Shown here: positions 26,539 to 36,454 of the stretch, piece by piece | How positions within the stretch are numbered: the stretch's first letter is position 1 | Layout of the letters: every line of letters starts with the position of its first letter | Assembly (NCBI GenBank): GCA_036504855.1 | Contig: DASXUL010000063.1 | Coordinates: forward strand, 1 to 63,668 | DNA length: 63,668 nucleotides | Source of the DNA: DASXUL01 sp036504855 | GTDB taxonomy: Bacteria; Armatimonadota; DTGP01; JAKQQT01 | Reading direction: 5' to 3' | The notes under the pieces: model-generated | What the model saw: the letters and a program-made list of their open reading frames with translations, nothing else | Databases searched by the model: none | What the model was told of the DNA's origin: nothing | Made by a program: the position numbers and the translations under genes

Positions 26539-27420
26539 ATGCGGGTGGCGATTACGGGGGCAACGGGTTTCATCGGTCGCGCGCTCACCGCGGCGCTCAC
26601 GGAGCGGGGCGATTCGGTTGTGGCGTTCACCCGTCCAGGCGGGGCAGCGCCAGCGCGGGACGCCGCCATCCAAGCATTGCCGTGGCCGCCGGGGCCCGGC
26701 GAGTTCCCCGCCGTGGACGCCGTGGTTCACCTCGCCGGCGAGTCCGTGGCGGGACGTTGGACCGACGCGAAGAAGCAGGCGATCCGCGCCTCGCGCGTGG
26801 AGGGCGCCCGCCAACTTCTGGCCGCCATGGCGCGCGCCACGCGCCGCCCCAGCGCGCTTGTCTCCGCGTCGGCGGTTGGCTATTACGGAGACCGCGGCGA
26901 GGAATCGCTCTCCGAATCAGCGCCGCCGGGCGCGGACTTCCTCGCTGAAGTGTGTCGCGCCTGGGAAGCTGAGGCGGAACGCGCCGAGGAGATCGGCCTG
27001 CGCGTTTGCTGCATCCGCACCGGCATCGTGCTCGGCCACGGCGGCGCCCTCCAGCAGATGTTGCCGCCGTTTCGCATGGGACTCGGCGGACCGATGGGCA
27101 GCGGCCGCCAATGGTTCCCTTGGGTCCAACTGGACGATATAGTTGCCCTCTACCTCCACGCCCTGGACACCGACGTGAGCGGACCCATCAACGGCGTGGG
27201 GCCAACTCCCATCCGCCAGGGCGATTTCGCCCGCGCCCTGGGAGCGGCGCTGCACCGTCCCGCCATCCTGCCAACCCCGAAGCTCGCCCTGAGGCTGCTC
27301 TACGGCGAATTCGCCGACACGCTGTTCTGCAGTCAGAAGGTCATTCCGGAGAAGGCGATCCGAACGGGCTTCCGGTTCCGCTTCCACGATGCCGCCGCCG
27401 CCCTCGCCGCTTCGCTGTAG
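26539..27420 (+). CDS. TIGR01777-family NAD(P)-binding epimerase-like protein
   Basis: This 293-residue extended SDR protein starts at MRVAITGATGFIG, with GGGAGG eight bases upstream. The Rossmann motif is GATGFIGRAL. HLAGESVAGRW, SASAVGYYGD and RTGIVLGHGGALQQM are hallmarks of the TIGR01777 (YfcH/SDR39U1) group, and FPWVQLDDIVALYLHAL follows. In this group the usual YxxxK is altered and the substrate is unknown. Cytosolic. The downstream mutase starts about 60 bases after the stop, so they may share a transcript. Confidence 0.88.
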   Translation: MRVAITGATGFIGRALTAALTERGDSVVAFTRPGGAAPARDAAIQALPWPPGPGEFPAVDAVVHLAGESVAGRWTDAKKQAIRASRVEGARQLLAAMARATRRPSALVSASAVGYYGDRGEESLSESAPPGADFLAEVCRAWEAEAERAEEIGLRVCCIRTGIVLGHGGALQQMLPPFRMGLGGPMGSGRQWFPWVQLDDIVALYLHALDTDVSGPINGVGPTPIRQGDFARALGAALHRPAILPTPKLALRLLYGEFADTLFCSQKVIPEKAIRTGFRFRFHDAAAALAASL

Positions 27421-27478
27421 CGCATCCGCTGAATCGTCGTGGAGGACTACCCCTCACCGCTTGGAGACAGGACCCGCA

Positions 27479-28249
27479 ATGCCGTACACTGATCGCATGG
27501 CTACCACGCTTATCTTCGATGTGGATGGGGTGCTGGTGGATTCGCCGCACGAGCGGGCCTGGGGCGACACGCTGCGGTCGCTGCTGGAGGGCGGGTGGAG
27601 CGACCTGGCGGGCTCCGGCGTTTGGACTCCCGAGGCGTACACCTCGGCGCTTTACCAGGCCGAGGTGGCCGGAAAGCCGCGCATGGATGGCGCCCGGTCC
27701 CTACTGCGGGCATTCGGATTGCCAGATGACGATGAGCATGCGCGGCGCCTCGCGGCGCGGAAGCAGGGGATGATTGAGCGCCTCATCGACCGCGGCGAGT
27801 TCCGCGCCTACGAGGATGCCGTGGGCATCTTGTTGCGCGCGAAGGCGTCGGGGATGACCGTGGCCGCCGCTTCGTCCAGCAAGAACGCTAACGCCATGAT
27901 GGGCCGCGTGAAGCTGGCCCCGTTCCAGGCGGCGGCTGGCGTGCGGCTGGAGACCCTCTCACCGGACGCCACGCTTCTGGACGCGCTGGATGCCAACGTG
28001 AGCGGGCGTGATATCCATCCCGGGAAACCCCACCCCATGATCTTCCTCACCGCCGCCGAAGAGGCCGGAAGCGCGCCGGCGGACTGCATCGTGGTGGAAG
28101 ACGCCCCCAGCGGCGTGCAGGCAGCGAAGGCCGGCGGCATGAGAGCCATCGGTCTCGCCCGTCACAACGACGAAGACAGCCTCCGAGCCGCCGGCGCCGA
28201 CTGGGTTGTGAACTCCCTGGACGGCATCGACCCCGGCGATCTGCGCTGA
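27479..28249 (+). CDS. pgmB: HAD-family beta-phosphoglucomutase-like phosphatase/mutase
   Basis: This 256-residue HAD protein has FDVDGVLVDS (nucleophile Asp and acid/base Asp), an alpha-helical cap, the AAASSSKNA phosphate motif, GKPHP and VVEDAPSGVQAAKAGG. Start ATG 27479 is chosen over the ATG six codons later because AGGA lies six bases upstream. Located 30 bases before a GH65 phosphorylase, it most likely converts beta-D-glucose-1-phosphate to glucose-6-phosphate. The cap substrate residues cannot be verified by eye, so another sugar phosphate remains possible. Confidence 0.85.
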   Translation: MPYTDRMATTLIFDVDGVLVDSPHERAWGDTLRSLLEGGWSDLAGSGVWTPEAYTSALYQAEVAGKPRMDGARSLLRAFGLPDDDEHARRLAARKQGMIERLIDRGEFRAYEDAVGILLRAKASGMTVAAASSSKNANAMMGRVKLAPFQAAAGVRLETLSPDATLLDALDANVSGRDIHPGKPHPMIFLTAAEEAGSAPADCIVVEDAPSGVQAAKAGGMRAIGLARHNDEDSLRAAGADWVVNSLDGIDPGDLR

Positions 28250-28279
28250 AGCGACTCCCCGCGTCGCAATGGAACCCTC

Positions 28280-30643
28280 ATGAAGCTCAAAGACTACACG
28301 TTTCTGGATGGCTGGCGTCTGCGCGAAACGCAATGGAAGCCGGAAGAGGAGTCCGCGAAGGCCACCGTTTTCGCGCTGGCGAACGGTTACATGGGCAGCC
28401 GCGGCGCCTTCGAGGAAGCCGACCCCATGGAGCCCGGAGTGGTGGGCAACTACGTCAACGGGATCTACGACACCCCGCTGGGGAAGCTTACCGAGCGCGA
28501 GATCGTGAACATCCCGGACTGGCATCACATCACCCTGGACGTTGACGGCGAGCGGTTCGACATGCGCACCGGAGAGGTTCTGGACTACTGGCGCGAACTG
28601 GACATGCGCGAGGGCATCCTGCGCCGCCACGTGCGCTGGAAGAACACCGCCGGAAAGACCGTCACCATCGATACGGAACGTTTCCTGAGCATGGCGCGCC
28701 AACACAGCGCCGCGCTGCGCTATCGCGTGGAGGCCGAATCCGGGTGCACCATCTGTCTGTCGGTAACCGTCCCCACGCAGACGAGCCAACGGTGGGCATG
28801 CCACACCCTGTCGTGCAGCGCAATGAGCGACGTGACCGGCGTCGTTGCCACTCTAAGAACCATCGATCCGGGATACGAAGTGAGCGCGTGCGTTTGCCTT
28901 GAGGCTGAGACGCCCATCGCCTCCCGGCCGCGCATCGAGCCTCCTCCAGGGAGCAGCGACCACGGGGAAGACACAGGCGGGTGGAGGCTGACGACAGAAC
29001 TGCCGGCGGGAGGGGCCAGCGCGGTAACCCTGTTCGGCGCCGTCATGGACAGCCGAACCAACGACGCGGAGATCAGCCGTTTGCACAGATGGCGGGGACG
29101 CCACACGTCTCTGGCGGCTCGACGGATCGCTCAGGATGCTGTCGATCTTGGCTACGAGGCCCTGAAGGCCGAGCACATTGCCCGCTGGGCGAAGGTCTGG
29201 GAACCGGCGGACGTTGCCATCGAGGGCGACGACGACGCCCAGCTTGGCATCCGGTTCTCCATCTTCCACATCCTCGCGTCGGCGCCGTGGTGGAGCGACA
29301 GGGTGAGCATCCCGGCGCGAGGCTTGCAGGGGCAGGATTACTATGGCAGCATCTTCTGGGACTGCGAGATCTTCTGCCTGCCGATGCTGATGGCCAGCCA
29401 CCCGGAGGCGGCGCGCAATGCGCTGGGGTACCGCTACAACACGCTCAACGGCGCGCGCCGCAAGTCGAACAACTACGGCTTCGACGGAGCCTTCTACGCC
29501 TGGCAGAGCCAGGAGACCGGGGACGACCAGTGCGCCCTCTACGTGTTCACCAACCCGTTCACCGGTCGGCCCATGCGAGCGCCATTTTCGGACCAGCAGG
29601 TGCACATCAGCGCGGATATCGTCTACGCGCTGTGGGAGTATTACCTGGCCACCGGCGACAAGGCGTTCATATGGGAGAGCGGCCTGGAAGTCTGCCTCGA
29701 GGTGGCGCGCTTCTTTGCCACGCGGTGCGATCGGGACCCAGACGGCTCGTATCACCTGCGCGGCGTGCTTGGCCCGGACGAGTACCACGAGGCCGTGGAA
29801 GACGATGCCTACACCAATGCCCTCGTGCGCCGGGCCTTCGACGTGGCGCTCTACTTCCATAGCGCAGCCGAGCGCGAACAGCCCGATGCGCTGGCGGATG
29901 TTGCGCGGAAGATCCGGTTGACTGATGCGGAGATCGCCGCTTGGAAAGCCGTGCGGGACCGCCTGTACATTTCGCAGCCGAACGCGGACGGAGTCATTGA
30001 GCAGTTCTCCGGCTATTTTGGCCTGGAGGACTGCGCGGTGGAGGCGGCGCGCGCCCGCCTCGCGCACCCGGACCTGCATCCCGGCGGACCATTGGGTCCG
30101 TTCCAGAGCACGCAGGTCATCAAGCAGGCCGACGTGGTCATGATGCTCTACCTGCTCCGCGACCAGTATTCGCCAAGCCTGAAGCGCTCCAACTGGCAGT
30201 ACTACGAAACCCGCACGGCGCATGACTCCAGCCTCAGCCCCATGGCCTACTCACTGGTGGCCGCCGACGTGGGCCTAACCGATTACGCCTATCGATACTT
30301 CATCCAGACGGCGCACATCGACCTGGCATCCTACGGCCCCCACTGGAACCTCGGCATCCACGCCGCCGGCCTGGGCGGCGCCTGGATGGCGCTGATACAC
30401 GGATTCTGCCAGATCAGCCGAGCCGAAGATGCGCTGGTATTCCGCGCCTTCCCGGACCTGCCCGCGCAGTGGAGCCGCGTGTCGTTCCAGTACATGCACG
30501 TGGGGAAGCGTGTTCAGGTTGCGGTAACCCATGACGCGGTTGCCCTGCGGCACGTGGAAGGCGAGGGGGCGCTGGACGTGGTGATGGCCGGTGAGCGCCG
30601 CACGCTGGAGCCCGGCGGCGAAACAGCATTCCAACGCGCGTAA
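28280..30643 (+). CDS. GH65 family disaccharide phosphorylase
   Basis: This 787-residue cytosolic enzyme is of the maltose/kojibiose/nigerose/trehalose phosphorylase family, which cleaves alpha-glucosides with phosphate to give beta-glucose-1-phosphate. It has the N-terminal super-sandwich domain (ALANGYMGSRGAFEE), the (alpha/alpha)6 barrel (GQDYYGSIFWDCEIFCLPML) and GVLGPDEYHEAVEDDAYTN, with the predicted general acid E501. It also has HDSSLSPMAYSLVAADVG and a C-terminal beta domain. The adjacent beta-phosphoglucomutase-like gene completes the route to glucose-6-phosphate. The exact linkage specificity cannot be read from sequence. Confidence 0.9.
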   Translation: MKLKDYTFLDGWRLRETQWKPEEESAKATVFALANGYMGSRGAFEEADPMEPGVVGNYVNGIYDTPLGKLTEREIVNIPDWHHITLDVDGERFDMRTGEVLDYWRELDMREGILRRHVRWKNTAGKTVTIDTERFLSMARQHSAALRYRVEAESGCTICLSVTVPTQTSQRWACHTLSCSAMSDVTGVVATLRTIDPGYEVSACVCLEAETPIASRPRIEPPPGSSDHGEDTGGWRLTTELPAGGASAVTLFGAVMDSRTNDAEISRLHRWRGRHTSLAARRIAQDAVDLGYEALKAEHIARWAKVWEPADVAIEGDDDAQLGIRFSIFHILASAPWWSDRVSIPARGLQGQDYYGSIFWDCEIFCLPMLMASHPEAARNALGYRYNTLNGARRKSNNYGFDGAFYAWQSQETGDDQCALYVFTNPFTGRPMRAPFSDQQVHISADIVYALWEYYLATGDKAFIWESGLEVCLEVARFFATRCDRDPDGSYHLRGVLGPDEYHEAVEDDAYTNALVRRAFDVALYFHSAAEREQPDALADVARKIRLTDAEIAAWKAVRDRLYISQPNADGVIEQFSGYFGLEDCAVEAARARLAHPDLHPGGPLGPFQSTQVIKQADVVMMLYLLRDQYSPSLKRSNWQYYETRTAHDSSLSPMAYSLVAADVGLTDYAYRYFIQTAHIDLASYGPHWNLGIHAAGLGGAWMALIHGFCQISRAEDALVFRAFPDLPAQWSRVSFQYMHVGKRVQVAVTHDAVALRHVEGEGALDVVMAGERRTLEPGGETAFQRA

Positions 30644-30649
30644 CGACAG

Positions 30650-30721
30650 GGAGAGCGCCGGCTCGCCGCCTTATTCGCTCGGGCACTGCCGAGCCAATGA
30701 GGTGATGGGCCGCCGCTCTCC
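30650..30721. terminator. Hairpin between convergent genes
   Basis: GGAGAGCGCCGGC (30650-30662) can pair with GCCGCCGCTCTCC (30709-30721) with one mismatch and a loop of about 46 bases. It lies between the GH65 gene (+) and the giant beta-helix gene (-). It is a weak candidate for a bidirectional terminator. Confidence 0.4.
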
Positions 30722-30732
30722 GTTTCACCAGT

Positions 30733-33700
30733 CTACTTACCGTTCAGCGCACGGGCGATAGCCAGGGCATCGCACACGTCGATCTTGGTCAGCGAGGCGC
30801 CGGCGGTGGCGAGGTTGAGGTGGGTGAAGCCGGCGGAGTCTGTGTTGGAGAGGCCCGCCGCGATTTTCAGGGCCAGCAGGGCGTCGGCGGTGGTGATGTT
30901 GAGGCTCACTTCGTAGGCGCCGATGTCCACGTGGACGCCGTTCAGCCGCGGGGAGCCGCCAAGGTCCGTGCTGCCGGCGGCCACCTGGGTGTCGTCTCCG
31001 GCATCCACGCACGGTGAGGCGGCGGAGATGTGGTAGTCATCAGTGGCGCGCGCCACGAACAGCGGATCCTTCATGATGTTGCCGTCGATCCCCGTGGGAT
31101 CGCCGATGTTGCTGTAGTCGTAGGCCGTATTGCCAAAGACGTCGCAGTTGCGGAGACGGGCATCAGCGCTGTCCTGCCGGATGCCGGAGTCGTTGTAGGC
31201 TACTATGGTGTTCACCACCGTGGGCGTGCACCCGTTGTAGTCCCACATCCCGCCCCCGTGTCCGTTGGCGGCCGTGTTCGCTACGATGGTGCAGTTTGCC
31301 AGCGTTGGCGAGCCGCCCTCGTAGACCATCACGCCGCCGCCGCGATAGGCGGCGGAGTTCTTGAGGAACAGGCAGTCCTGAACAATGGCATTGCTGCCGC
31401 GGAGGTAGAGGCCGCCGCCGTCCCGCGACGACACGTTTTCCCGGAACACGTTCGCCGAGAAGAGCGGGCTGGCGCCCACAACAAAGGCGCCCGCGCCGCC
31501 GTATCCGTTGCCGGAGGCGGCGTTGGCGATGAATGTGTTGTGGCTGATAGTGGGGCTGGCGCCGTAGCAGTACAGGCCGCCTCCCACGTTGAAGCTGGTT
31601 TCGTACTGGGTTCCGGAGCCGTCGGTAACGGTGAATCCGTCCAGCACGGTGTCGCGGCCCTGGCTGCCGCTGATGCTGACCACCGATCCGGACCGGTTGC
31701 CGTCGAGGATGGTCTCGTTGGCCGTCCAGTTGCGCTGGCCGCGCGCGGACTCCGTGCCGGCGAAGCCGCCGTAGAGTTGCACGCCAACCGGCAGCGAGAT
31801 GGATCCCGTGTACGTTCCCTTCGCCACCCAAACTTCGCCTCCGGTGGCGGCGGTCAGGTCAATGGCGGGCTGGATGCGTCGCTTGGCGTTGGCCCAGGAG
31901 GATCCATCCTTCAGGTCGTCGCCGTCGGGTTTCACGCGAATCACGGGAACCGGCGGCAATGAGCCGTCCGTTTCGTCCGCGCCGATGTCCACGGTTCCGC
32001 CCAGTATGCGGGCCTGGCCGTCGATATCGGCGTCTCCAAGGAGAACCACCGAGTTGTCACCGGCATTGCGGCACGGGGAGGCGCCGGCGATGTGCACATC
32101 GCCGTGCGCGTCAGTAGAAACCATCGGGTCCGCCGAGAAGTTGCCGTCGCTGCCGGTGGGGTCACCGAGGTTGCTCCACGTCGCCGACACGTTGCCGTAC
32201 ACGTCGTTGTATCGGAATCGCGGATCGCACGAGTCGGCCCGCAACCCGGAGGAGTTGAAGGCGATGATGTTGTTCACGTAGGAGACGTTTGCGCCGTCCC
32301 ACGCGCTGGCGCCGCCGCCGTAGTCATTGGCGGTGTTGTTGACGATGGTGTTATTTGTGATCGAGGGTGAGGAGCCGGAACGGGCGAAAACGCCGCCTCC
32401 GGAGTGGGGGACGGTATTCCCCGCAATGGTGTTGTTGGCCACGCGGGCGTTCGAGCCGTTCAGGTACACGCCACCGCCGTTGCGGCTAGACGTGTTGTTG
32501 CGGATCGTGTTGGACAGGATCTGCGGCCACGCCCCAACGGCGAAGATGCCGCCGCCGCCGTACTCCCAGCCGGTTGCCACGGAATTCCCGGTGATGGTAT
32601 TGTTGCGCACCGTTGGGCTGGAGTAGTAGATGTATATGCCGCCGCCCACCAGATAGCCATCGTACTGGGTTCCCGTGCCATTGCGCAGCGTGAAGCCGTC
32701 CAGCACGGTATCCGGGCCGCACCCGTTGGTGATGGCCACCACCGAGCCGCCCTTGTTGGCGTCGAGGATTGTCAGATTGGCGCGGTAGTTGCGCTGGGAT
32801 CGTGATGTCTCCGTCCCGGCGAAACCGCCGTAGGCGGACACGGCATACGGCATCGTCACCAGGCCGGTGTACGTGCCCTTCATTACCCACACTTCGCCTC
32901 CGGTCAGCGCGGCGGCGTCGATGGCGGCCTGAACGCGCTTCTTCGCCAGCGCCCACGTGCTGCCGTCATTGGCGTCATTGCCGCTGGGCTTCACGCGGAT
33001 GATCTGAGGGGTGGGAACCGTGCCGTCCGACTCGTCCGCGCCGAGGTCCACAAACGAGTTCTGGATGCGCGACTGCGAGTCGATGTCGGTATCGCCGGCC
33101 ATCACAACGGAGTTGTCTCCGGCGTTGATGCATGGGGACGTTGGAGCGAGGTGCGGGTTGCCCTGGGCATCCATCACCAACAACGGGTTCCAGTCCACGT
33201 TGCCGTCCATGCCTGTGGGGTCGGTGATGTTGTAGTAGTCGTAGTTGGTGTTGGCGTAGAGATCGTTATAGCGCAGGCGCGGAACGGCGCCGCCATCCGC
33301 GCGCAGGCCTGTATTGTTGAGGGCCACCACGTTGTTCACGGCCTCGGGCGAGCCGCCGTTTTCAAACTCCATGGCGCCGCCGTTGCTGCCGGTGCTGTTC
33401 CCGGTAAGCGTGTTGTTGGCGATGACGGCGTAGGACCCGTAGCAGTAAACGCCGCCGCCGAAGCGCGCGGAGGAGTTCGAGGAGATCGTGTTGCTCACCA
33501 CGCGTGCGTAGCCGCCATAGCAATAGATGCCGCCGCCGTCACGCGCGCTGGCGGTGTTGTTGCGGATGGTGTTGTTGATGAACGTGGGCGTGTACGACTC
33601 GGCGTAAACGCCGCCGCCGCCGTAATCAGTGGATGTGGCGGTGTTGTTGACGATCAGGTTGTTGCGGAACACGGCGCCGGAGCTCTGGCACCGGATGCCG

Positions 33701-36198
33701 CCGCCGTATGGGGCCTGACCGTTTGTGATGGTGAATCCGTCCAGCACAGTGTCGGCGGAACCGCCGTCTGTGAGGGCTACCACGGAGCCGCCCTTGTTGC
33801 CGTCCAGCACGGTCGCGTTCGTGCGCCAGTTGCGCGCGTCGCGCGCGGTTTCGGAACCGGTGAAGCCGCCGTAAACGCGCACCCCGGCCGCGAGCGTTGT
33901 GACGCCGATGTAGGTTCCGGCCGCCACCCACACTTCGCCGCCGGTGGGCGCCACGGCGTCCACGCCTGCCTGAACGCGGCGCTTTGCCTTCGCCCAGGTG
34001 CTGCCGTCGTTGGCGTCGGACCCGTCGGAACGCACGCGGACCACCACGGGGGTGAGCGCTGCGCCGGTGGTTTCATCCGCGCCGATATCCACCCGCCCGT
34101 TGACCACGCGTGCGCCGACATCGATGTCGGTCTCGCCGGCTTTCACGGCGGAGTTGTCGCCGGCGTCCTTGCACGGCGAGGTCGCGGCGATGTGCATCAC
34201 GCCCCGAGCGTCGGATACGAGGACCGGGTCCAGCATGATGTTGCCGTCCGCGCCGGTGGCATCGGCTACCACGGAGTACTGGTAGCGCGTGTTGCCCCAC
34301 ACATCGTTGTAGCGGATGCGGGGGCTGCTATCTGGATTCTTGAACACGCCGGAGTTGTTATAGGCGAAGATATTGCTTACCAGCGTGACGGAAGAGCCCT
34401 CGCGCATGGCGATCGCCCCGCCGTCCGCGTCCGCGCTGTTGTTGGTGACGGTATTGTTTGCGAACACGGCGCCGCTGCCCCACGTTCGGATGCCGCCGCC
34501 CCAGCGCGTGGCGTGGTTGTAGGTGATGACGTTATCGGCGATGCGCGCCGTTCCGCCGTAGCAGGCGATGCCTCCGCCGTCCGTGCTGCCGTTCACCGTT
34601 GTGTTGTGCGTGATGATGTTGCCTACGATGGTTGGCGAAGCGTACTCGGTGTAGATGCCGCCGCCGGCCAGGTCGCCGGTGGTGGCCGTGTTGCCTGTGA
34701 TAATGCAGCGGCGTACCGTAGCGGAGGAGGAGAAGAGACCGATGCCGCCGCCGTGCTTGGCCTGGCCGTTGGTAACGGTGAACCCATCCAGCACGCAGTT
34801 TTGCGAGGTCGTATATGGGAAGGTCACCACGGTCCCGCCGAGGTTCCCGTCGATCATCGTAACGTTCGCCACGGGGTCGCGGGCGTCCCTGGTTGCCTCG
34901 TCGCCGGCGAAGCCGCCGTACACCTGTACGCCGGGCGCCATGGTCACGAGTTCGGTATAGGTCTCAGCGGCCACCCACACTTCGCCGCCAGTGAGGGCCG
35001 CGAGGGTGATGCCGGCCTGGACGGAGCGCTTCGGGTGGTCCCAGGAATAGCCGTCATTGCCGTCGTCTCCATCGGCCCGCACATGGACCGACCACGCGGC
35101 CGGCGTCGATCCGTCGGACTCGTCGGCTCCGATATCGATCGTGACGCCCTGCATGCGCGGCTGGCCGTCGATGTCGAAGTCGCCAGCGACGTAGAGCGTG
35201 GAGTCTCCGGCGTTGCGGCATGGCGAGGAGGGGAGAATGTGCCACACGCCGCGCGAGTCTGGCGAGATCATCGGGTCGGCGAACGTGTTTCCGTCGGCCG
35301 TGGTAACCGTAACGCCGGAGTAGTCGTAGGAGGCGTTGCCGTACGTGCAGTTGTAACGCAAACGGGGGCTGGCGTCATCCACTCGCACGCCGGATGTGTT
35401 GAACGCCACGATGTTGTTGGCGATGGTTGGAGAGCCGCCGTCACGGAGCCGAATCGCGCCGGCGTCATTGGCGGCCGAGTTGCCAACGAACGTGTTGTTG
35501 GCGATGGTGGGGCTGGCTCCGCTGGTTCGGATGCCGCCGCCCCACCGCCCCGCGGTGTTGAACGCGAAGACGTTGTTCACGATGCGGCTCGTGTCACGGT
35601 AGCAGTAGATGGCGCCGGCATCCAGCGCGGCGGTGTTGCGGGCGAACAGGTTCGAAGCGATCAGCGCCGCGGAGCCCGGTTGCAGGAAGATCGCGCCTCC
35701 GCCCCAACTGCCGTCCGTGGCCTGGTTATCCGTGATAACGTTGTTCCGAATGACGGGAGCGGATCCGATGATGTAAACGCCGCCGCCCGTACCCGCCTTG
35801 CCGTTGGTGATGCGGAAGCCATCCAGCACGGTGGTGGCCGTGAGGTCGGCCGGGCAGGTGACGACAGCGCCGCCCCTGTTCCCGTCCAGAACCGTGACGT
35901 TGGCCAAAGGGTTCCGCTGGGCGCGGGCGGTTTCGGTTCCCGCGAAGCCGCCGTACAGCGAGATGTCTTTCTTCAGCGTCAGAGTCTGCGTGTAGATGCC
36001 GGCCGCCACCCAGATCTCATCACCGCCGACAGCCGAGTTCAGCGCATCTTGGACCAGTCCATATCCTTTGGCCCAGGACGTGCCGTCTCGTGGCGAGCCG
36101 GAGGCGTTTGCGTTGACGAACAGCACTTTGGCGCCCGCCGACGTCGCGCACAGGCTCGGGAGAATGAGAGCTAGGGCATACAGGAGCTTACTTCGCAT
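30733..36198 (-). CDS. Giant secreted protein with five tandem beta-helix modules and dockerin-like C-terminus
   Basis: This 1821-residue protein starts at MRSKLLYALALILP (AGGAGG nine bases upstream) and has a signal peptide ending near AGAK. Five modules of about 350 residues begin near residues 24, 371, 719, 1066 and 1418. Each opens with a phrase like RVRSDGSDANDGSTWAKAKR, followed by GGEVWVAAGTY, VYGGFAGTE, VLDGFTITNG, many parallel beta-helix turns (NNTIRNNTAS type) and SPCINAGDNS. The last about 55 residues (TTADALLALKIAAGL, LTKIDVCDALAIARAL) are dockerin-like. Such proteins are probably extracellular adhesins, polysaccharide-binding or surface-layer components. No catalytic residues were recognised. 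A strong predicted promoter lies about 130 bases upstream. Confidence 0.8.
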   Translation of the reverse strand: MRSKLLYALALILPSLCATSAGAKVLFVNANASGSPRDGTSWAKGYGLVQDALNSAVGGDEIWVAAGIYTQTLTLKKDISLYGGFAGTETARAQRNPLANVTVLDGNRGGAVVTCPADLTATTVLDGFRITNGKAGTGGGVYIIGSAPVIRNNVITDNQATDGSWGGGAIFLQPGSAALIASNLFARNTAALDAGAIYCYRDTSRIVNNVFAFNTAGRWGGGIRTSGASPTIANNTFVGNSAANDAGAIRLRDGGSPTIANNIVAFNTSGVRVDDASPRLRYNCTYGNASYDYSGVTVTTADGNTFADPMISPDSRGVWHILPSSPCRNAGDSTLYVAGDFDIDGQPRMQGVTIDIGADESDGSTPAAWSVHVRADGDDGNDGYSWDHPKRSVQAGITLAALTGGEVWVAAETYTELVTMAPGVQVYGGFAGDEATRDARDPVANVTMIDGNLGGTVVTFPYTTSQNCVLDGFTVTNGQAKHGGGIGLFSSSATVRRCIITGNTATTGDLAGGGIYTEYASPTIVGNIITHNTTVNGSTDGGGIACYGGTARIADNVITYNHATRWGGGIRTWGSGAVFANNTVTNNSADADGGAIAMREGSSVTLVSNIFAYNNSGVFKNPDSSPRIRYNDVWGNTRYQYSVVADATGADGNIMLDPVLVSDARGVMHIAATSPCKDAGDNSAVKAGETDIDVGARVVNGRVDIGADETTGAALTPVVVRVRSDGSDANDGSTWAKAKRRVQAGVDAVAPTGGEVWVAAGTYIGVTTLAAGVRVYGGFTGSETARDARNWRTNATVLDGNKGGSVVALTDGGSADTVLDGFTITNGQAPYGGGIRCQSSGAVFRNNLIVNNTATSTDYGGGGVYAESYTPTFINNTIRNNTASARDGGGIYCYGGYARVVSNTISSNSSARFGGGVYCYGSYAVIANNTLTGNSTGSNGGAMEFENGGSPEAVNNVVALNNTGLRADGGAVPRLRYNDLYANTNYDYYNITDPTGMDGNVDWNPLLVMDAQGNPHLAPTSPCINAGDNSVVMAGDTDIDSQSRIQNSFVDLGADESDGTVPTPQIIRVKPSGNDANDGSTWALAKKRVQAAIDAAALTGGEVWVMKGTYTGLVTMPYAVSAYGGFAGTETSRSQRNYRANLTILDANKGGSVVAITNGCGPDTVLDGFTLRNGTGTQYDGYLVGGGIYIYYSSPTVRNNTITGNSVATGWEYGGGGIFAVGAWPQILSNTIRNNTSSRNGGGVYLNGSNARVANNTIAGNTVPHSGGGVFARSGSSPSITNNTIVNNTANDYGGGASAWDGANVSYVNNIIAFNSSGLRADSCDPRFRYNDVYGNVSATWSNLGDPTGSDGNFSADPMVSTDAHGDVHIAGASPCRNAGDNSVVLLGDADIDGQARILGGTVDIGADETDGSLPPVPVIRVKPDGDDLKDGSSWANAKRRIQPAIDLTAATGGEVWVAKGTYTGSISLPVGVQLYGGFAGTESARGQRNWTANETILDGNRSGSVVSISGSQGRDTVLDGFTVTDGSGTQYETSFNVGGGLYCYGASPTISHNTFIANAASGNGYGGAGAFVVGASPLFSANVFRENVSSRDGGGLYLRGSNAIVQDCLFLKNSAAYRGGGVMVYEGGSPTLANCTIVANTAANGHGGGMWDYNGCTPTVVNTIVAYNDSGIRQDSADARLRNCDVFGNTAYDYSNIGDPTGIDGNIMKDPLFVARATDDYHISAASPCVDAGDDTQVAAGSTDLGGSPRLNGVHVDIGAYEVSLNITTADALLALKIAAGLSNTDSAGFTHLNLATAGASLTKIDVCDALAIARALNGK

Positions 36199-36329
36199 TG
36201 CCGAATCCTCCTGAAACAGAAGTGGAGTCCGGCTCGCCCAGTTGCGCGCCGGGGTCGGAAGATGCCTAACAGGTGTAGCCGAGGAGTGGGCGCGCGCGAC
36301 GAAGCAGACAAGCATCCCCTTGGTCATGC

Positions 36330-36358
36330 ATTATACAGGATCGGTCTTACGCCGTCTA
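36330..36358 (-). promoter_or_regulatory. Sigma-70 promoter of the giant beta-helix gene
   Basis: On the minus strand, TAGACG (36358-36353) and a perfect TATAAT (36335-36330) are 17 bases apart. Transcription would begin near 36323, leaving a leader of about 125 bases before the ATG at 36198. Confidence 0.6.
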
Positions 36359-36390
36359 CTGCCATATGCCTAATGGGTGATATAAGCGAT

Positions 36391-36428
36391 AAGGCCCCCG
36401 CCGCCGGTTTCCCGGTTGCGGAGGCCTC
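36391..36428 (-). terminator. Terminator of the tricorn-like gene
   Basis: On the minus strand, AGGCCTCCGCAACCGG-GAAA-CCGGCGGCGGGGGCCTT folds into an interrupted stem capped by a GNRA-type loop and followed by TTATCGCTTATAT. It starts 27 bases after the tricorn stop codon. Confidence 0.65.
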
Positions 36429-36454
36429 AACGGCTCTGCCAAACGGACGCGCTG

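Noticed and set aside
33151..36174. 1007-residue open frame on the plus strand opposite the giant beta-helix gene
   Set aside because: It mirrors the repeated codons of the minus-strand gene, has repetitive Val/Gly/His composition and no family motif. The minus-strand frame has a signal peptide, SD and recognisable modules.
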